Positions 1 through 10,541 are shown, counted from the first letter of the stretch. The stretch: DNA of 64,000 nucleotides from Eulemur rufifrons (GCF_041146395.1 NC_090989.1:250346843-250410842); one strand, 5' to 3'. The notes: generated by a model from the sequence alone, not told the origin. A program made the numbers and translations.

Positions 1-2334
1 AAAGATGGCATACTTAATCAATAAATGTTCTGACTGCTCTACCAACTGGCCATTCCCTGTCTCTCTCCCTCTCTTTGGGCCTTCCCATTCCCTGAGACAC
101 AACAATATTCAAATAAGGACAATTAATGATCCTACAATAGCCTCTAAGTGTTCAAGTAAAAGGAAGAGTCACACATTTCTCACTTTAAATCAAAAGACAG
201 AAATGTCTCTTAATATTTTGAAATTAAAAAAAAACAAACCTAGAAGTGATTAAGCTTAGTAAGGAAGGCACGATGAAACCAAGATAAGCAGAAAGCTAGG
301 CCTCTTAAACCAAACAGCCAATTGTGAATGCAAAGGAAATGTTCTTGAAGGAAGTCAAAAGTGCTACAACATTGAATGTAAGAATGATAAGATAGCAAAA
401 CAGTCTTATTGCTAATATAAAGAAAGTCTGCAGAGAAGATCAAACAAGCCTCAACATTCCCTTAAGACAAAGCCTAATCCATAGCAAGGCCCTAACTCTC
501 TTCACTTCTTGAGACAGGTTAGGAAGCTGCAGAAGAAAAGTTGGAAGTGATGAGGTTGCAGTGGCCTGTGCCTGTAGGCCCAGCTACTTGGAAGGCTGAG
601 GCAGGAGGATGTCTTGCATCCAGGAGTTCGAGGCTATAGTACCCTATGAAGGCACCTGTGAAATACCCACTGTACTCCAGCCTGGGCAACACAATGAAAC
701 CTCATCTCTAAAAATAGATAAATTCTTATTTAGATTTTAAAATAAAGTCTGAAGCTAGAAGAAGATGGTTCATGAGGAAAAGAGGAAAGAAGCCATCTCC
801 CTAACATAAAAGCACAAGGTGAACCAGCACGTTATCCAAAAGCTATAGCTAAGATCACTAATCAAGGTGGCTACACTAAACAAAAGATTTTCAACGTAGG
901 CAAACAGCCTTCTCATGGAAACAGATGCTATCTAGGACTTTCATGGCCAGAGAGACATCAATGTCTGGCTTCAAAGCTTTGAATGTCAGGCTGACTCTCT
1001 TATTAAGGGCTAATGTAGCTGGTGACTTAAGTTGAAGCCAATGTTCATTTGCCATTCTAAAAATCCTAGGACGCTTAAGAATTATGCTAAATCTACCTTG
1101 CCTGTGCTGGTAGATAAATGGAACCAAATCTACCAAATGGTAGATAAATGGAACCAAAAAAACCTGGATCACAGCACATCTGTTTACAGCATGGTTTACT
1201 GAGTATTTTAAGCCCTCTCTTGAGATATATTGCTCAGAAAAAAAGATTTCTTTCAAAATATTACTGCTCATTGACAATGAGGCTGGTCCCCCAACAGCTC
1301 TGATGGAGATGTACAAAGAGATTAATGTTGTTTACATGCCTGCTAACACAACATCCATTCTGCAGCCCATAGATCAAGGAGTAATTTCAACTTTTACACC
1401 TTATTCATTAAGAAATACATTTATTTCATAAGACTATAGCTGCCATAGGTAGTGATTCATCTGATGGATCTGGACAAAGTAAATTGAAAACCTCAAAATT
1501 ATTTACCATTCTAGGTACCACTGAGAACATCTGTGATACACAGGATGAGGTCAACACAAACAGGAGTTTGGAAGAAGTTGATTTCAACACTCTTAGATAA
1601 ATTAGAGGGGTTCAAGACTTCAGTGGAGGAAGGAACTGCAGATGGGGTAGAAACAGCAAGAGAACTAGAATTAGAAATGGAGCCTGAAGATGTGACTGAA
1701 TTGCTACAATCTCATGACAAAGCATGAAAAGATGAGGAGTTGCTTCTTATGGAAGAGCAGAGAAAGTGGTTTCTTGAGATGGAATCTACTCCTGGTAAAG
1801 ATGCTGTGAAGACTGTTGAAATGACAACAAAAGATTTAGACTATTACATAAAGCACAGGTGATAAAGCAGTGGTATGGTTTGAGAGGACTGACTTCAATT
1901 TGGAAAGAAGTTCTACTGTGGGTAAAATGCTATCCAACAGCATTGCATGTTACAGAGAAATGTTTCACAAAAGGAAGACATCAATGTGGCAAAGTTCACT
2001 GTTGTCTTACTTTAAGAAATTGCCACAATCACACCAACCTCTTCAGCAACCACTACCCTGATCAGTCAACATTAACACTGAGGCAAGACCTTCCACAAGC
2101 AAAAAGATTACAACTTGCTGAAGGCTCAGATAATCATTAGCATTTTTAAGAAATAAAGTATTTTTTAATTAAGGTATGTACATTATATTTTTATACATAA
2201 TGCTATTGCACACTTAATAGACTATAGCATAGTGTAAACATAACTTATATGCACTGGGAAACCAAAAAATTCATGTGACTCATTTTACTGCAGTGGTCTG
2301 GAACTGAACCTGCCATATCTCTGAGGTATGCCTG
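1..2334 (+). mobile_element. Tigger1-type DNA transposon, near full-length, cut by the window edge
   Basis: This is a fossil pogo/Tigger1 element. Its 5' transcribed leader and the N-terminal transposase region are recognisable from base 1, the central DDE transposase from about 830 to 1560, and the C-terminal part from 1560 to 2140. The 3' terminal inverted repeat ends with CTGAGGTATGCCTG at 2321-2334. Stops and frameshifts break the transposase throughout, so it is dead. The first few hundred bases lie off the left edge. An Alu-type monomer interrupts it at about 548-743. It lies in NDUFB6 intron 2, antisense to the gene. Confidence 0.88.
548..743 (+). mobile_element. Alu left-monomer (FLAM-type) SINE inside the Tigger1 copy
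   Basis: The body resembles 7SL RNA ends: gtgcctgtaggcccagctactt, then a gap, then ctgtgaaatacccactgtactccagc and an A/T-rich tail. Keeping the 7SL-like 'CCTGTGAATAGCCACTGCACTCC' block points to an early fossil monomer rather than a dimeric Alu. Diverged TSDs AAAGTTGGAAG (537-547) and AAAGTCTGAAG (744-754) flank it, and Tigger1 sequence resumes right after. Confidence 0.72.
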
Positions 2335-3180
2335 TATTTGATCAATCTCTCTATATGTAACCAATCTCTTGTCACCACAACCATACCCCAGTAAGAACAC
2401 CCTCCTCATCTCATTCAGGTTCTAAGTTACCACCTGCATCATTGCCCTATATCACCCTTCCCCCAAATATCCTCCTCCCTCTGCTGAGGTTCCAATATCC
2501 TGTACCAAGTTGCTGCCACTGCTACTCCCCAAACAAGTGTGCTCACCTTCCTTCCCTGCAACTCACTCAGGATCTAACACCCCTTACTTGGCATAAGAAT
2601 GCCTTCCTCACTCTTTCGTGTCCCAATATTCCATGCTGGGCAACCACCATTGCTCCCCCAGCCACACCACTGCCCACAATGCATGCCCTCCTCTCCCTGC
2701 CTGGAATCCAATGCTCTGCACCAAACTGTGCTAACCCCTAGCCTTTAAAAATTATAACTGGCTGACTTCAATTAGCCCATGCAAGAGCTTTCAGAGTAAA
2801 AAGTTCCAGCTTTTGGACATCTTGGACACTAAAGACAGTTGTGAAAAATCAGATAAAATGAAGTAAAGTAAATGGGATGTGGTAACAATCTTTGTCTATT
2901 TCAAACTTTGTTTTATACCAAATTTATGCTTAACAAAAGGGGCAGAAATTCTTTTTTCCCTTCCTACTCAGGACCCCAAGTTTATACTAGTATTATTAGG
3001 TCAGCTACATTCTATCATTTCTATGAGGAAATGCATTTCAAGTTGTAAACTAATATAAAGACAATTTTTTTGAAAAACCATACATACTTAACTTTTATTA
3101 AATCTTTTACCTAAAAGGGTTCAAAGTACTGCAAAATCAGTTTATGAGTCACCGATTATTTCCATAAGTAGGAAGAAAAT
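2335..3180. other. NDUFB6 intron 2, no feature recognised
   Basis: This is unique-looking intron sequence. A C-rich part at 2430-2740 opens a 99-codon plus-strand frame with no family resemblance. The remainder is AT-rich. Confidence 0.5.
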
Positions 3181-3196
3181 AAAGAAAACCCACACA

Positions 3197-3460
3197 TATC
3201 GGACAGAGGTCGGGGCTGGGTGGAAGGGATGGGTGTATACCTACTTGATGAGTGCAATGCGCACTGCCTGGGGAATGGACACGCTTGAAGTTCTGACTGG
3301 GGGGGGGGGAGGGGATGGGTGCACACCTACATGATGAGTGCGATGTGCACTGCCTGGGGAATGGACACAATTGAAGCTCAGACTCGGGGGGATGGAGAGG
3401 CATGGGCAATATATATAGCCTGAACTTTTGTACCCCCAAAATGAGCTGGAAAAAAAAAAA
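3197..3460 (+). mobile_element. 5'-truncated L1 3' end with internal tandem duplication
   Basis: The sequence ends with the strepsirrhine-type L1 tail (aacttttgtacccccaaaatgagctgg plus poly(A)). A perfect 16-bp TSD, AAAGAAAACCCACACA, lies at 3181-3196 and 3461-3476. Two tandem copies of a unit of about 84 bp begin near 3227 and 3312. Each reads ggatgggtg..acctac..atgagtgc..tgcactgcctggggaatggacac. The insertion is antisense to NDUFB6 and its downstream TSD ends 53 bp from the exon 2 donor. Confidence 0.82.
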
Positions 3461-3528
3461 AAAGAAAACCCACACAGAAAATAATTTGGGACAATATTAA
3501 AAAGAAATTCTGAAAAGCACATACTTAC

Positions 3529-3621
3529 AGTCACATGATACTTGAGATAATAATGAACAATCCAGACCGGTATAAGTACATGAGTAAAAGCAAAGAGACT
3601 GCGTCGGTATACCTTATAGAC
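3529..3621 (-). CDS. NDUFB6: NDUFB6 coding exon 2: single membrane helix, residues 61-91
   Basis: The exon is 93 bases, 31 whole codons, phase 0 at both ends. It has a CCCCAG acceptor ending at 3622 and a GTAAGTAT donor at 3528-3521. The product starts VYKVYRRS and continues through [19 protein letters not shown]. This aligns with the human segment around FTHVLVPVWIIHYYMKYHV and with the rodent form. It is the only hydrophobic segment of the subunit and should be its one transmembrane helix. The basic residues just before it (YRRS) fit a matrix-side anchor. The track in frame continues past the donor into intron sequence and should not be read as protein. An L1 fragment begins 53 bp beyond the donor. 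Confidence 0.95.
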
Positions 3622-4473
3622 CTGGGGAAATAAACACATACACAAAATAAATATATCCCTTTTTTTTATGTTTGTGGCAGGAAAAAAAGTATCAATGATA
3701 TAACAATGTCATGATTATTTTACATATAAATGGTACATATTTTCTTATAATCTGTAGCAAACCTCATCCACTCAAATAATTTTACTAAATGTATGACCTG
3801 CTAGAAGATAGCTACAGAGTCCTACCACGCTTAAGATGAGTAGCATTTTGTAAGAGCACAGTATGGTACCTATAGATGTAATATTTTTTAAAAAAAGACT
3901 AAAATATCCTTATTATAATTTTGTTAAAGATAAAACATAGCAAAAATAATGAAAGAATAATTTTAATGGATTTAACCACAGTAATCAAACCTACAGAATT
4001 TTTCTGGTAAAGTCATTTCCCTAATTTATCAATTTCAGACACCCACAATCAACACCACTTGCATCATTCTAGGTGTAAGGCAGACAAGCTTGAGCACACC
4101 AGTGCTGGAAAAAGAATGTTTTACATACTGAGGATAGAGTGTTCTAAGCTCACTCTGAGATACCTTCTGACACACTATTTTAAAAGAGAAATGAACTAAT
4201 GGAAATTTCCTATGGCAGCCAATTTAATTGAAATACCCCTATCCTTTGGAGAAAAGACAATATAGAGTTTCAATATTGTAACAGACATGATTATAGAAGA
4301 AAACATTAACTCAAAGTACTCAAAGTAAGGTAAGATTAATTTCAACAAATGATTATTTCCTAGATCACTGGATAATGAGTGGGATGTCACCTTTCTACCA
4401 GTGACTGCCAAAACCAACAGATAACATCAAGGATACAAAAGGTGAGAGGATTAAACTAAAGAGTTGAATTTTA
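3622..4473. other. NDUFB6 intron 1, no feature recognised
   Basis: AT-rich intron sequence upstream of the Alu. I see no exon-like frame or repeat family. Confidence 0.5.
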
Positions 4474-4775
4474 GGCTGGGGGCAGTGGTGCATGCCCGGA
4501 ATCCTAGCACTCTGGGAGGTCGAGGCGGGAGGATGGCTTGAACTCAGGAGTTCAAGACCAGCCTGAGCAAGAGCAAGACCCATTTCTACTGAAAATAAAA
4601 AAAATTAGGCCGGCATGGTGGCATAGGCCTGTAGTCCCAGCTAATGGGGAGACTGAGGTAAGAAGATCGCTTGAGCCCAGGAGTTTGAGGTTGCTGTGAG
4701 CTAGGCTGACGCCCCAGCACTCTAGCCCAGGCAACAGAGTAAGACTCTGTCTCAAAAAAAAAAAAAAAAAAAAAA
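4474..4775 (+). mobile_element. Alu SINE, full length, in NDUFB6 intron 1
   Basis: The dimeric Alu starts ggctgggggcagtggtgcatg and has the strepsirrhine right arm (ttgaggttgctgtgagctaggctgacgcc) and a poly(A) run of about 22. Probable diverged TSDs are agagttgaatttta before and aaagttgacgttta after. It is antisense to the gene, so its complement would offer poly(U) and splice-like sites to the transcript. Confidence 0.92.
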
Positions 4776-4969
4776 GTTGACGTTTACCACCATAAATACC
4801 TTACAGCACTTTCTCAGAAAAATGTGCATCAGTTCTGTTGCAGTAGACTTTGTTGGACAATAAGAAAGTATACACATGTGGATATCAACATGAACTCCTT
4901 CAATTCCTAGCCCTGTGAACATGATGAATTGCTGAATTTTGGTAGACCACATTTAAAACGAGGATTGGG

Positions 4970-5085
4970 AATAGTTTCTAGCTTACAGGAGTAAAGAAAT
5001 GAATTAACACATGTAAAACCCTTAGCAGAGCACCTGGCACATAGCAAGGACCCAAGTGTTACCCATCAGTATTATTACTATTAGT
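4970..5085 (+). repeat. MIR SINE 3' part
   Basis: The conserved MIR tail is visible: acatgtaaaacccttagcag, agcacctggcacatagcaagg and an attatt-rich end. Confidence 0.7.
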
Positions 5086-5518
5086 CAGTATTGTAGGTAA
5101 CTTAAAGCAATTCTGAGATGTAGCGTTCATCACCCATAATTGGTGTGATTTAATTAGCATATCTCAAGAAAATACCCACAGATTCTGTAAATAAAGACAG
5201 TCCTTGAATGAGTGATTTTCTTCACAATCCGGGAATGTCACTTTTCAATGAAACATTGTGTTAAAAGTACATAGTGGTGTTTTAGAAAGGTACCTCTTGA
5301 ATATGACTCGCTATGCATATCAGCAGGACTCTGTCTCTAATGGTGATCACATGGAGCTATACCACCAGTTAGGGGCAGTGTTACTTGGTCTCTAGAACCT
5401 CAATCTTAAAAGTTAGATAAGTACCCTCAAATATTAAAATCACATAATTTTAGCTCTGGTGAGTCCTTGGCTATTATTCTGAGGAAAAATTTCTACAGTC
5501 TGAAAAGAACCAAACGTG

Positions 5519-5548
5519 CAGAGGAAGTAAAAAGCGTAACTTAATATT
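5519..5548. repeat. Direct repeat copy A, in NDUFB6 intron 1
   Basis: This 30-bp block (starting CAGAGGAAGTAAAAAGCG) is repeated at 6543-6572 in the same orientation with one mismatch in 30. Copy A is in the first intron, about 240 bp inside the exon 1 donor. No TSD or poly(A) accompanies it. Confidence 0.85.
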
Positions 5549-5787
5549 CGCCAAAAGATTCGCCTCCTTCTCACAACACTTGACAGCAAAAAGGCGTGAT
5601 TCTCCCAAAGCCATACATGCTTCTGAACTCCTGACTCCAAGCCCCAGGACTCTTCCGACAGGACTGTGTCCCCGAGGCACAGAGTGGTGTCAGTCCCTGG
5701 CGTGGCTGCAATGAGCGGACGTCCAGTGGCCGGGCTGGCGGCCGCTGTAGAGTCTGTGTGTGGGGACGCGGGAGGTCCGTCACTCAC

Positions 5788-5967
5788 CATGTTCCTCCAG
5801 GGGCTTCCATTCTGCAAAAACTTATTCCAGAATGCCTCCACAGGCCACAACTTCCGTGGGGGCAGCACTGGCTCCCGAGGACTCAGCTCCTGGTCCTTCA
5901 GCCATCGCCTTCTCAGCTCTCGCAGCTGCTGCAGCCGCAGTTTCTCATCCGGAGTGTACCCCGACAT
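5788..5967 (-). CDS. NDUFB6: NDUFB6 coding exon 1: complex I subunit B6, residues 1-60
   Basis: This exon encodes the N-terminus of NADH:ubiquinone oxidoreductase subunit B6, a small accessory subunit in the distal part of the membrane arm of mitochondrial complex I in the inner membrane. The frame starts [20 protein letters not shown], continues through the conserved [15 protein letters not shown] and ends at SPWRNM. It is near-identical to human and rodent NDUFB6 over the first 35 residues; human has T at position 2. The ATG at 5967-5965 is chosen by homology, although the frame stays open upstream to 6174. The exon ends on a complete codon at 5788, followed by a GTGAGTG donor at 5787-5781. 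The stretch after residue 37 ([16 protein letters not shown]) varies among mammals, and no inactivating change is seen. Confidence 0.95.
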
Positions 5968-6151
5968 GTCGCGGCTGGCACCAAGGCAAAAGGACACGGC
6001 GCGCCCACGAACTAGGATCTTACCACTAAATGCGCGCTCCCGCCCCAAAAAGCGACCTTGCAAGGACGCCTGGGAGCGGCGCGCGGTTATGGCGTCACAC
6101 CCTGGCCCTGCCTCTGCGGCGGCCCGAAGTCTTCTCGAGGAAAGCAGAGTC

Positions 6152-6163
6152 CGGGCATGCGCA
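6152..6163. promoter_or_regulatory. NRF-1-like binding site upstream of NDUFB6
   Basis: CGGGCATGCGCA matches the NRF-1 palindrome YGCGCAYGCGCR at 11 of 12 positions. It lies about 185 bp upstream of the start codon inside the CpG island. NRF-1 is an established activator of nuclear genes for respiratory-chain subunits, so the context is right. Binding itself is inferred. Confidence 0.6.
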
Positions 6164-6542
6164 AAAGCCTCCACCCAGCCCCTCCCACCCAGCCCGCTCT
6201 GTGGACCCAGACTAGGAGTCGGTGGGAGTGCGAGGGCTCTTAGTTAAGGAACAAGGGGAGAAAATGACATACAAGAAGAAAGTATGCGAGTTCAGAGAGC
6301 TGGAGGTTTTGAAAAGGAAGAAGAACTTGTATACTGGGAGCAGGAAGGATGAGTATATGTATTTCAGTGACCATGATGTCCAGATGTAAAATTCTTTGCT
6401 TGCCTCTGCCACCTAGGAATTCCTCTTCCCATGCATGACCTAGAGACAGCCTGTGAGGATAGTTAAATCCAATTTCAAATCCCAGCTGTGTTCGTAACTG
6501 GTAAAGTGACCTTGAGCAGCTGTCTCAGTCTGTCCATCTGTA

Positions 6543-6572
6543 CAGAGGAAGTAAAAAGCGTAGCTTAATATT
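6543..6572. repeat. Direct repeat copy B, upstream of NDUFB6
   Basis: This is the second copy of the 30-bp block at 5519-5548, exactly 1,024 bp away on the other side of the promoter. It follows a stretch resembling a MIR SINE (6465-6542) and precedes an old L1 3' fragment. The single difference is G here against A in copy A. Confidence 0.85.
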
Positions 6573-6574
6573 TG

Positions 6575-6790
6575 GCATAGTTACATAGATGCATTCACTC
6601 TTTCACCCAGCAATCCCACTTCCAGGACTCTATCCCAAAGATACGTGGTAAAAATATGAAAGGGCATGCATGGCTATTCACTGCAGTATTATTCATAATA
6701 GCAAAATACTGGGAATAACCCCCAAATTCCTCAATAAAGGACTGGTTGAATAAGTTATAATACAGCTGTAAAAAAGACAAAATTACAACA
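6575..6790 (+). mobile_element. Old L1 3' end, segment 1 of 3
   Basis: It matches the L1M-type pattern: cacccagcaatcccacttccaggactctat, then attcataatagcaaaatactggg and cctcaataaaggactggttgaata. The same element continues at 7186-7394 and 7686-7820, split by an LTR-like block and by an Alu. Confidence 0.75.
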
Positions 6791-7185
6791 AATCTAAAGA
6801 TCTTAATTGGGTTTTATTTGTGATTCCAGAATTGAGCAACCACTTCATTCCATAAAGCAGTATGAGCGTTCTGATGAGCTGAGCAGAGGAGATTGGCTTT
6901 ATAGACAGAAAAGGGCTGAAGAAAGCAGAAACAGAACAAAAAGCAGATGATCATTTTAAAGTTACTTTCCTTACTGGGTTAAAGCAGAAGGGACTTCCTC
7001 ATTTCGCTGGCTCAAGTTGACTAGAATCTCCTATTTTTTGGAAATTGGCCCATTGCAAAGTTCAATTTGATTATTTATGTGGCACTTAGAACAAGTGACT
7101 CTGTTGTGCTTTGGTCTGCTCTTCTGAGGCCTAGTGCATGAGGCTAGTCCAAAACAATGGCCTCCCATAAATTTTATTTCACACA
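6791..7185 (-). mobile_element. Solitary LTR-like element inserted in the old L1
   Basis: Read on the minus strand, this block starts TGTGAAATAAAATTTATGGG, like ERVL/MLT2-class LTRs. It is flanked by ACAAC on both sides, a possible 5-bp TSD, and it splits a recognisable L1 3' region. No internal retroviral genes are present. The family name is uncertain. Confidence 0.5.
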
Positions 7186-7820
7186 ACAAAGCAATGGAAT
7201 GCTAATGCAGTGGTGAAAGTAGTAAGGAAGAATTCTATATACAACTGCGGAGTGATTTCCAGAATATATTAAGTGAAAAAAAATTAATGGAGAGAAGCTT
7301 ATATAGTATGTTACCCTTTATCCAAAAAGGTGAGGGTAGTGGTATTATTAAATATATATACATATTTGCTTAAATTTAAAAATAATGAAAATGAGGCTGG
7401 TGCAGTGCTCACGCCTGTAATCCTAGCACTCTGGGAGGCTGAGGCAGGAGGATCACTTGAGGTTCAGGAGTTTGAGACCAGCCTGAGCAAGAGCGAGACT
7501 CTGTCTCTACTAAAAATAGAAATATTAGCCAGGTGTGGTTGCGCATGCTTCTAGTCCCAGCTACTCCGGAGGCTGAGGCAGGAGAATCACTTGAGCCCAG
7601 GAGTTTGAGGTTGCTGTGAGCTAGGCTGACACCACGGCACTCTAGCCCAGGTAACAGAGCAAGACTCCATCTCAAAAAAAAAAAAGAGAAACAATTTTTA
7701 AAAAAATGTTTACCTATAGGGGAGGAAAGGAATAGGATAGAGGAGACAGGGATACAAGTTAGACAACTCTGAAAATATGTTATTTCATAAATTTGACTTT
7801 AGAATCAAGTTCTATTTCAT
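7186..7820 (+). mobile_element. Old L1 3' end, segments 2 and 3, around an Alu
   Basis: The order of L1 3' UTR landmarks continues from segment 1: aatggaatgctaatgcagtgg, aatatattaagtgaaaaaa, tatagtatgttacccttta. It resumes after the Alu (7395-7685) with gtttacctataggggaggaaagg. Confidence 0.7.
7395..7685 (+). mobile_element. Alu SINE inserted in the old L1
   Basis: Strepsirrhine dimeric Alu with a slightly shortened head (ggctggtgcagtgctcacgcc), shortened middle linker and poly(A) of about 12. It is nested in the L1 3' region, so it is the younger insertion. Confidence 0.92.
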
Positions 7821-7839
7821 ATTATTAAATTAAACTAAA

Positions 7840-8212
7840 TTTGGCTTGAGGATGCCTCTGTACTTTTTAATCTTTATATAATGAACTACAACCCAATTTA
7901 GTATGCAAACTAACTGAAAGCCTAATTTAGGAGTATACCTTTGTAACAAATAGCTGAATCTCAGCCAATCATAGTAGCCAGCCTTCAGTTAATCACAGGC
8001 AGCCAAGTAATCAGACCATGTTTAAATAAGGAAAATGCCAAGCTGTAGCCAATCAGCTGTTTCTGTACCTCTGTTTTCTGTCCATAAATGCTGCCTGCCA
8101 CTTTGTGGAGCAAAGCTCTCTGAACCCCCACTGGATCTAAGAGTTACCTGATTCTCAAATTGTTCTTTGCTCAATTAAACTCTGCAAAATTTGTCTAAAG
8201 TTTTTATTTTAA
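7840..8212 (+). mobile_element. Probable solitary retroviral LTR
   Basis: The end has the layout of an LTR: repeated ccaatca boxes (7965-8060), gtccataaatgctgcctgcc, ggagcaaagctctctgaa, then cttgctcaattaaactctgc with an AATTAAA poly(A) signal. No gag, pol or env sequence is adjacent. The left boundary is approximate. Confidence 0.6.
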
Positions 8213-8563
8213 CAATATCATAACACAAAATTAAATTTACAAAAAAGCAGTCTCTAAAAGTCAGGTAAAAATATGTAAATCTAACTGATCTCCTTGGTGG
8301 CGTAATCTCAAAGGTACACACCATTCCAAATACAATGGCCCTGGGAACAACCTTGGGGTTAGGGGTGCCAACACCCCACCTCACCCCTGTGCAGTCAAAA
8401 TTCTGCATGTAATTTTTGACTCCAAAAACTTAACTAGTAATAGACTACTACTGGCCAGAAGCCTTACCAATAACAAATAGCTGATTAACACATATTTTCT
8501 GTATGTATATACAAGAAATCTTGTGTATATACAAGATTTTTACAATAAAATAAGCTAGAAGGG

Positions 8564-9233
<670 letters not shown>

Positions 9234-9304
9234 TGATCAAAGGTGAAGTGTAACTTTAAACCATCAAATTATTGTAAGTCTGTCAGGTTTCAGTCTGAAA
9301 TGTC

Positions 9305-9650
9305 AGTTCTTGGTGCACTCATGGTCCAAGAACCGAAGTAAGGCACCAAAGTAAGGCAAGCACAAAAACGAGGTTTATTGAGGAAAGAAAGATAGGATTA
9401 TAAAGCAAGAGCAAGATAGGTTTATAGCGAGTGATACATACACTACAGATTATGACTGGGCCCATTGTCACAGCAAAGGGAAAGCAAAAAGAAGGGGCCA
9501 AAAACAGGTTGCTTGTGGTCTGCATCTTGTTTTTTAGTGCCCGGATTGGGATCCACCCCCCGACCCCCAGTGGCTCAGACATCACCATGGAATGATTTTG
9601 ATTGGACAGTTGAGAGTTGCATTACTATGCATGCAGGTTGTTCTAGGTCA
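9305..9650 (-). mobile_element. LTR-like fragment, antisense
   Basis: Its complement carries a CAATAAACCTCG poly(A)-signal context followed by a short R-like region. No viral coding sequence adjoins. The family is not identified. Confidence 0.45.
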
Positions 9651-9699
9651 ATTTAGCCAAAAAGGACCCCCACACTGATCTTACTCTGACTTTTCCCTC

Positions 9700-10015
9700 A
9701 TTCTAATCTCATTTTAATACTAAAAATCACAGCCAGGGGTGAAGTTTTAACATACTAATGAGACATACCACGTATGAAGAAGCATGTAATAGAACTACAT
9801 AGATACAAGAAAATCTCCACCTCTATATGCCAACACATCATCCTTTTCCCGCCTAAGCCTCTTTAAAACTCTCCCTGAACCTCCCTGGGGAGTCAGCCTG
9901 AGGACTTTTCCTTAGTGCTGCCTCCCTTATGTTTGAGCATAGGCCCCAATAAATCCGTGCCTGTGACTCTTGTTTGGCCTGTGGCTAATTTCTATTGCAT
10001 AGAAAGCTAACACTG
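9700..10015 (+). mobile_element. Solitary LTR, ERV1-like
   Basis: The stretch contains ctctttaaaactctccctgaa (TATA-like), cctggggagtcagcctgagg, then gcataggccccaataaatccg with an AATAAA signal and tcttgtttggcctgtgg. This is the usual U3-R-U5 order of a gammaretrovirus-type LTR. No internal region is attached. Confidence 0.6.
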
Positions 10016-10229
10016 GAACTAATCCCTGCCTATACTGAGGGATGACTACTTTGAGAACCTCTGCCTTGGAAAATGGCTAATCCCAGGTCCTGGTTAGGAA
10101 ATGTAAAAAAAGCCTGGAACATCTTGTCATACCAGAAAACAGGGAAATTTTAAAGGCTAGTAGGGTCATGTCAAAGGGACTCAAGAGCCAACTTGACTAG
10201 GCTCCCAGTGGTCAAAGATGGTAAAAATT

Positions 10230-10316
10230 TAAGTATCAACAAGTATAGGGCAACGTATGTAACCTGCAATTCTGTATCCCCCATAACAATAAGATGAAAT
10301 AAAAAAAAAAAAAACA
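10230..10316 (+). mobile_element. Short L1 3' tail
   Basis: The block ggcaacgtatgtaacctgca..tgtatcccccataac..gatgaaataaaaaa resembles the ends of the L1 tails at 3460 and 61912. It is followed directly by a 5'-truncated Alu. Confidence 0.55.
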
Positions 10317-10330
10317 GTAAAAAAAAAAAT

Positions 10331-10541
10331 AGAAAGAAATTATCTGGCCAACTAAAATATATATAGAAAAAAATTAGCCAGGCATGGTGGCACATGCCTG
10401 TAGTCCCAGCTACTCAGGAGGCTGAAGCGGTAGGATCACTTGAGCCCAGGAGTTTGAGGTTGCTGTGAGCTAGGCTGACGCCACAGCACTCACTCTAGTC
10501 TGGGCAACAAAGCAAGACTCTGTCTCAAAAAAAAAAAAAAA
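10331..10541 (+). mobile_element. 5'-truncated Alu (linker and right arm)
   Basis: It begins in the middle linker (aatagaaagaaattatctggcc), runs through a full strepsirrhine right arm and ends in poly(A). Confidence 0.88.

Larger units (their letters stand above)
1..6010 (-). other. NDUFB6: NDUFB6 gene, 5' portion (exons 1-2, intron 1, part of intron 2)
   Basis: Transcription runs right to left. Coding exon 1 is 5788-5967, intron 1 is 3622-5787 and exon 2 is 3529-3621; intron 2 continues past the left edge. The human protein has about 128 residues in four coding exons, and the first 91 residues are encoded here. I looked in 1-3528 for the conserved third and last exons (the C-terminal part that includes GDTILETGEVIPPM) and did not see them, so they should lie to the left. 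The transcription start is not directly visible. I set the right boundary just upstream of the start codon, inside the CpG island. Both introns carry inserted repeats, and none of these touches an exon or splice site. Confidence 0.9.
5640..6250 (-). promoter_or_regulatory. NDUFB6: CpG-island promoter of NDUFB6
   Basis: The stretch is visibly GC- and CpG-rich compared with AT-rich flanks on both sides, and covers exon 1, its 5' region and the start of intron 1. Motifs such as gcgcgctcccgccccaaaa and agcggcgcgcggttatggcgtcac (with a CRE-like half-site) are seen between the start codon and 6110. There is no clear TATA box, which fits a housekeeping promoter. The CpG richness also opens long antisense reading frames, for example 5666-6247 on the plus strand, which have no recognisable product. 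Confidence 0.8.

Noticed and set aside
3241..3528. Continuation of the exon 2 frame past the donor
   Set aside because: A consensus GTAAGTAT donor ends the exon at 3529, and the rest runs into an L1 insertion.
5968..6174. Upstream in-frame extension of NDUFB6 exon 1 (69 codons)
   Set aside because: The homologous protein starts at MSGYTPDEK (5967). The extension lies in GC-rich promoter DNA with no conservation to known NDUFB6.
5666..6247. 193-codon plus-strand frame over the NDUFB6 promoter
   Set aside because: It is the antisense shadow of exon 1 and the CpG island; high GC removes stops by composition.
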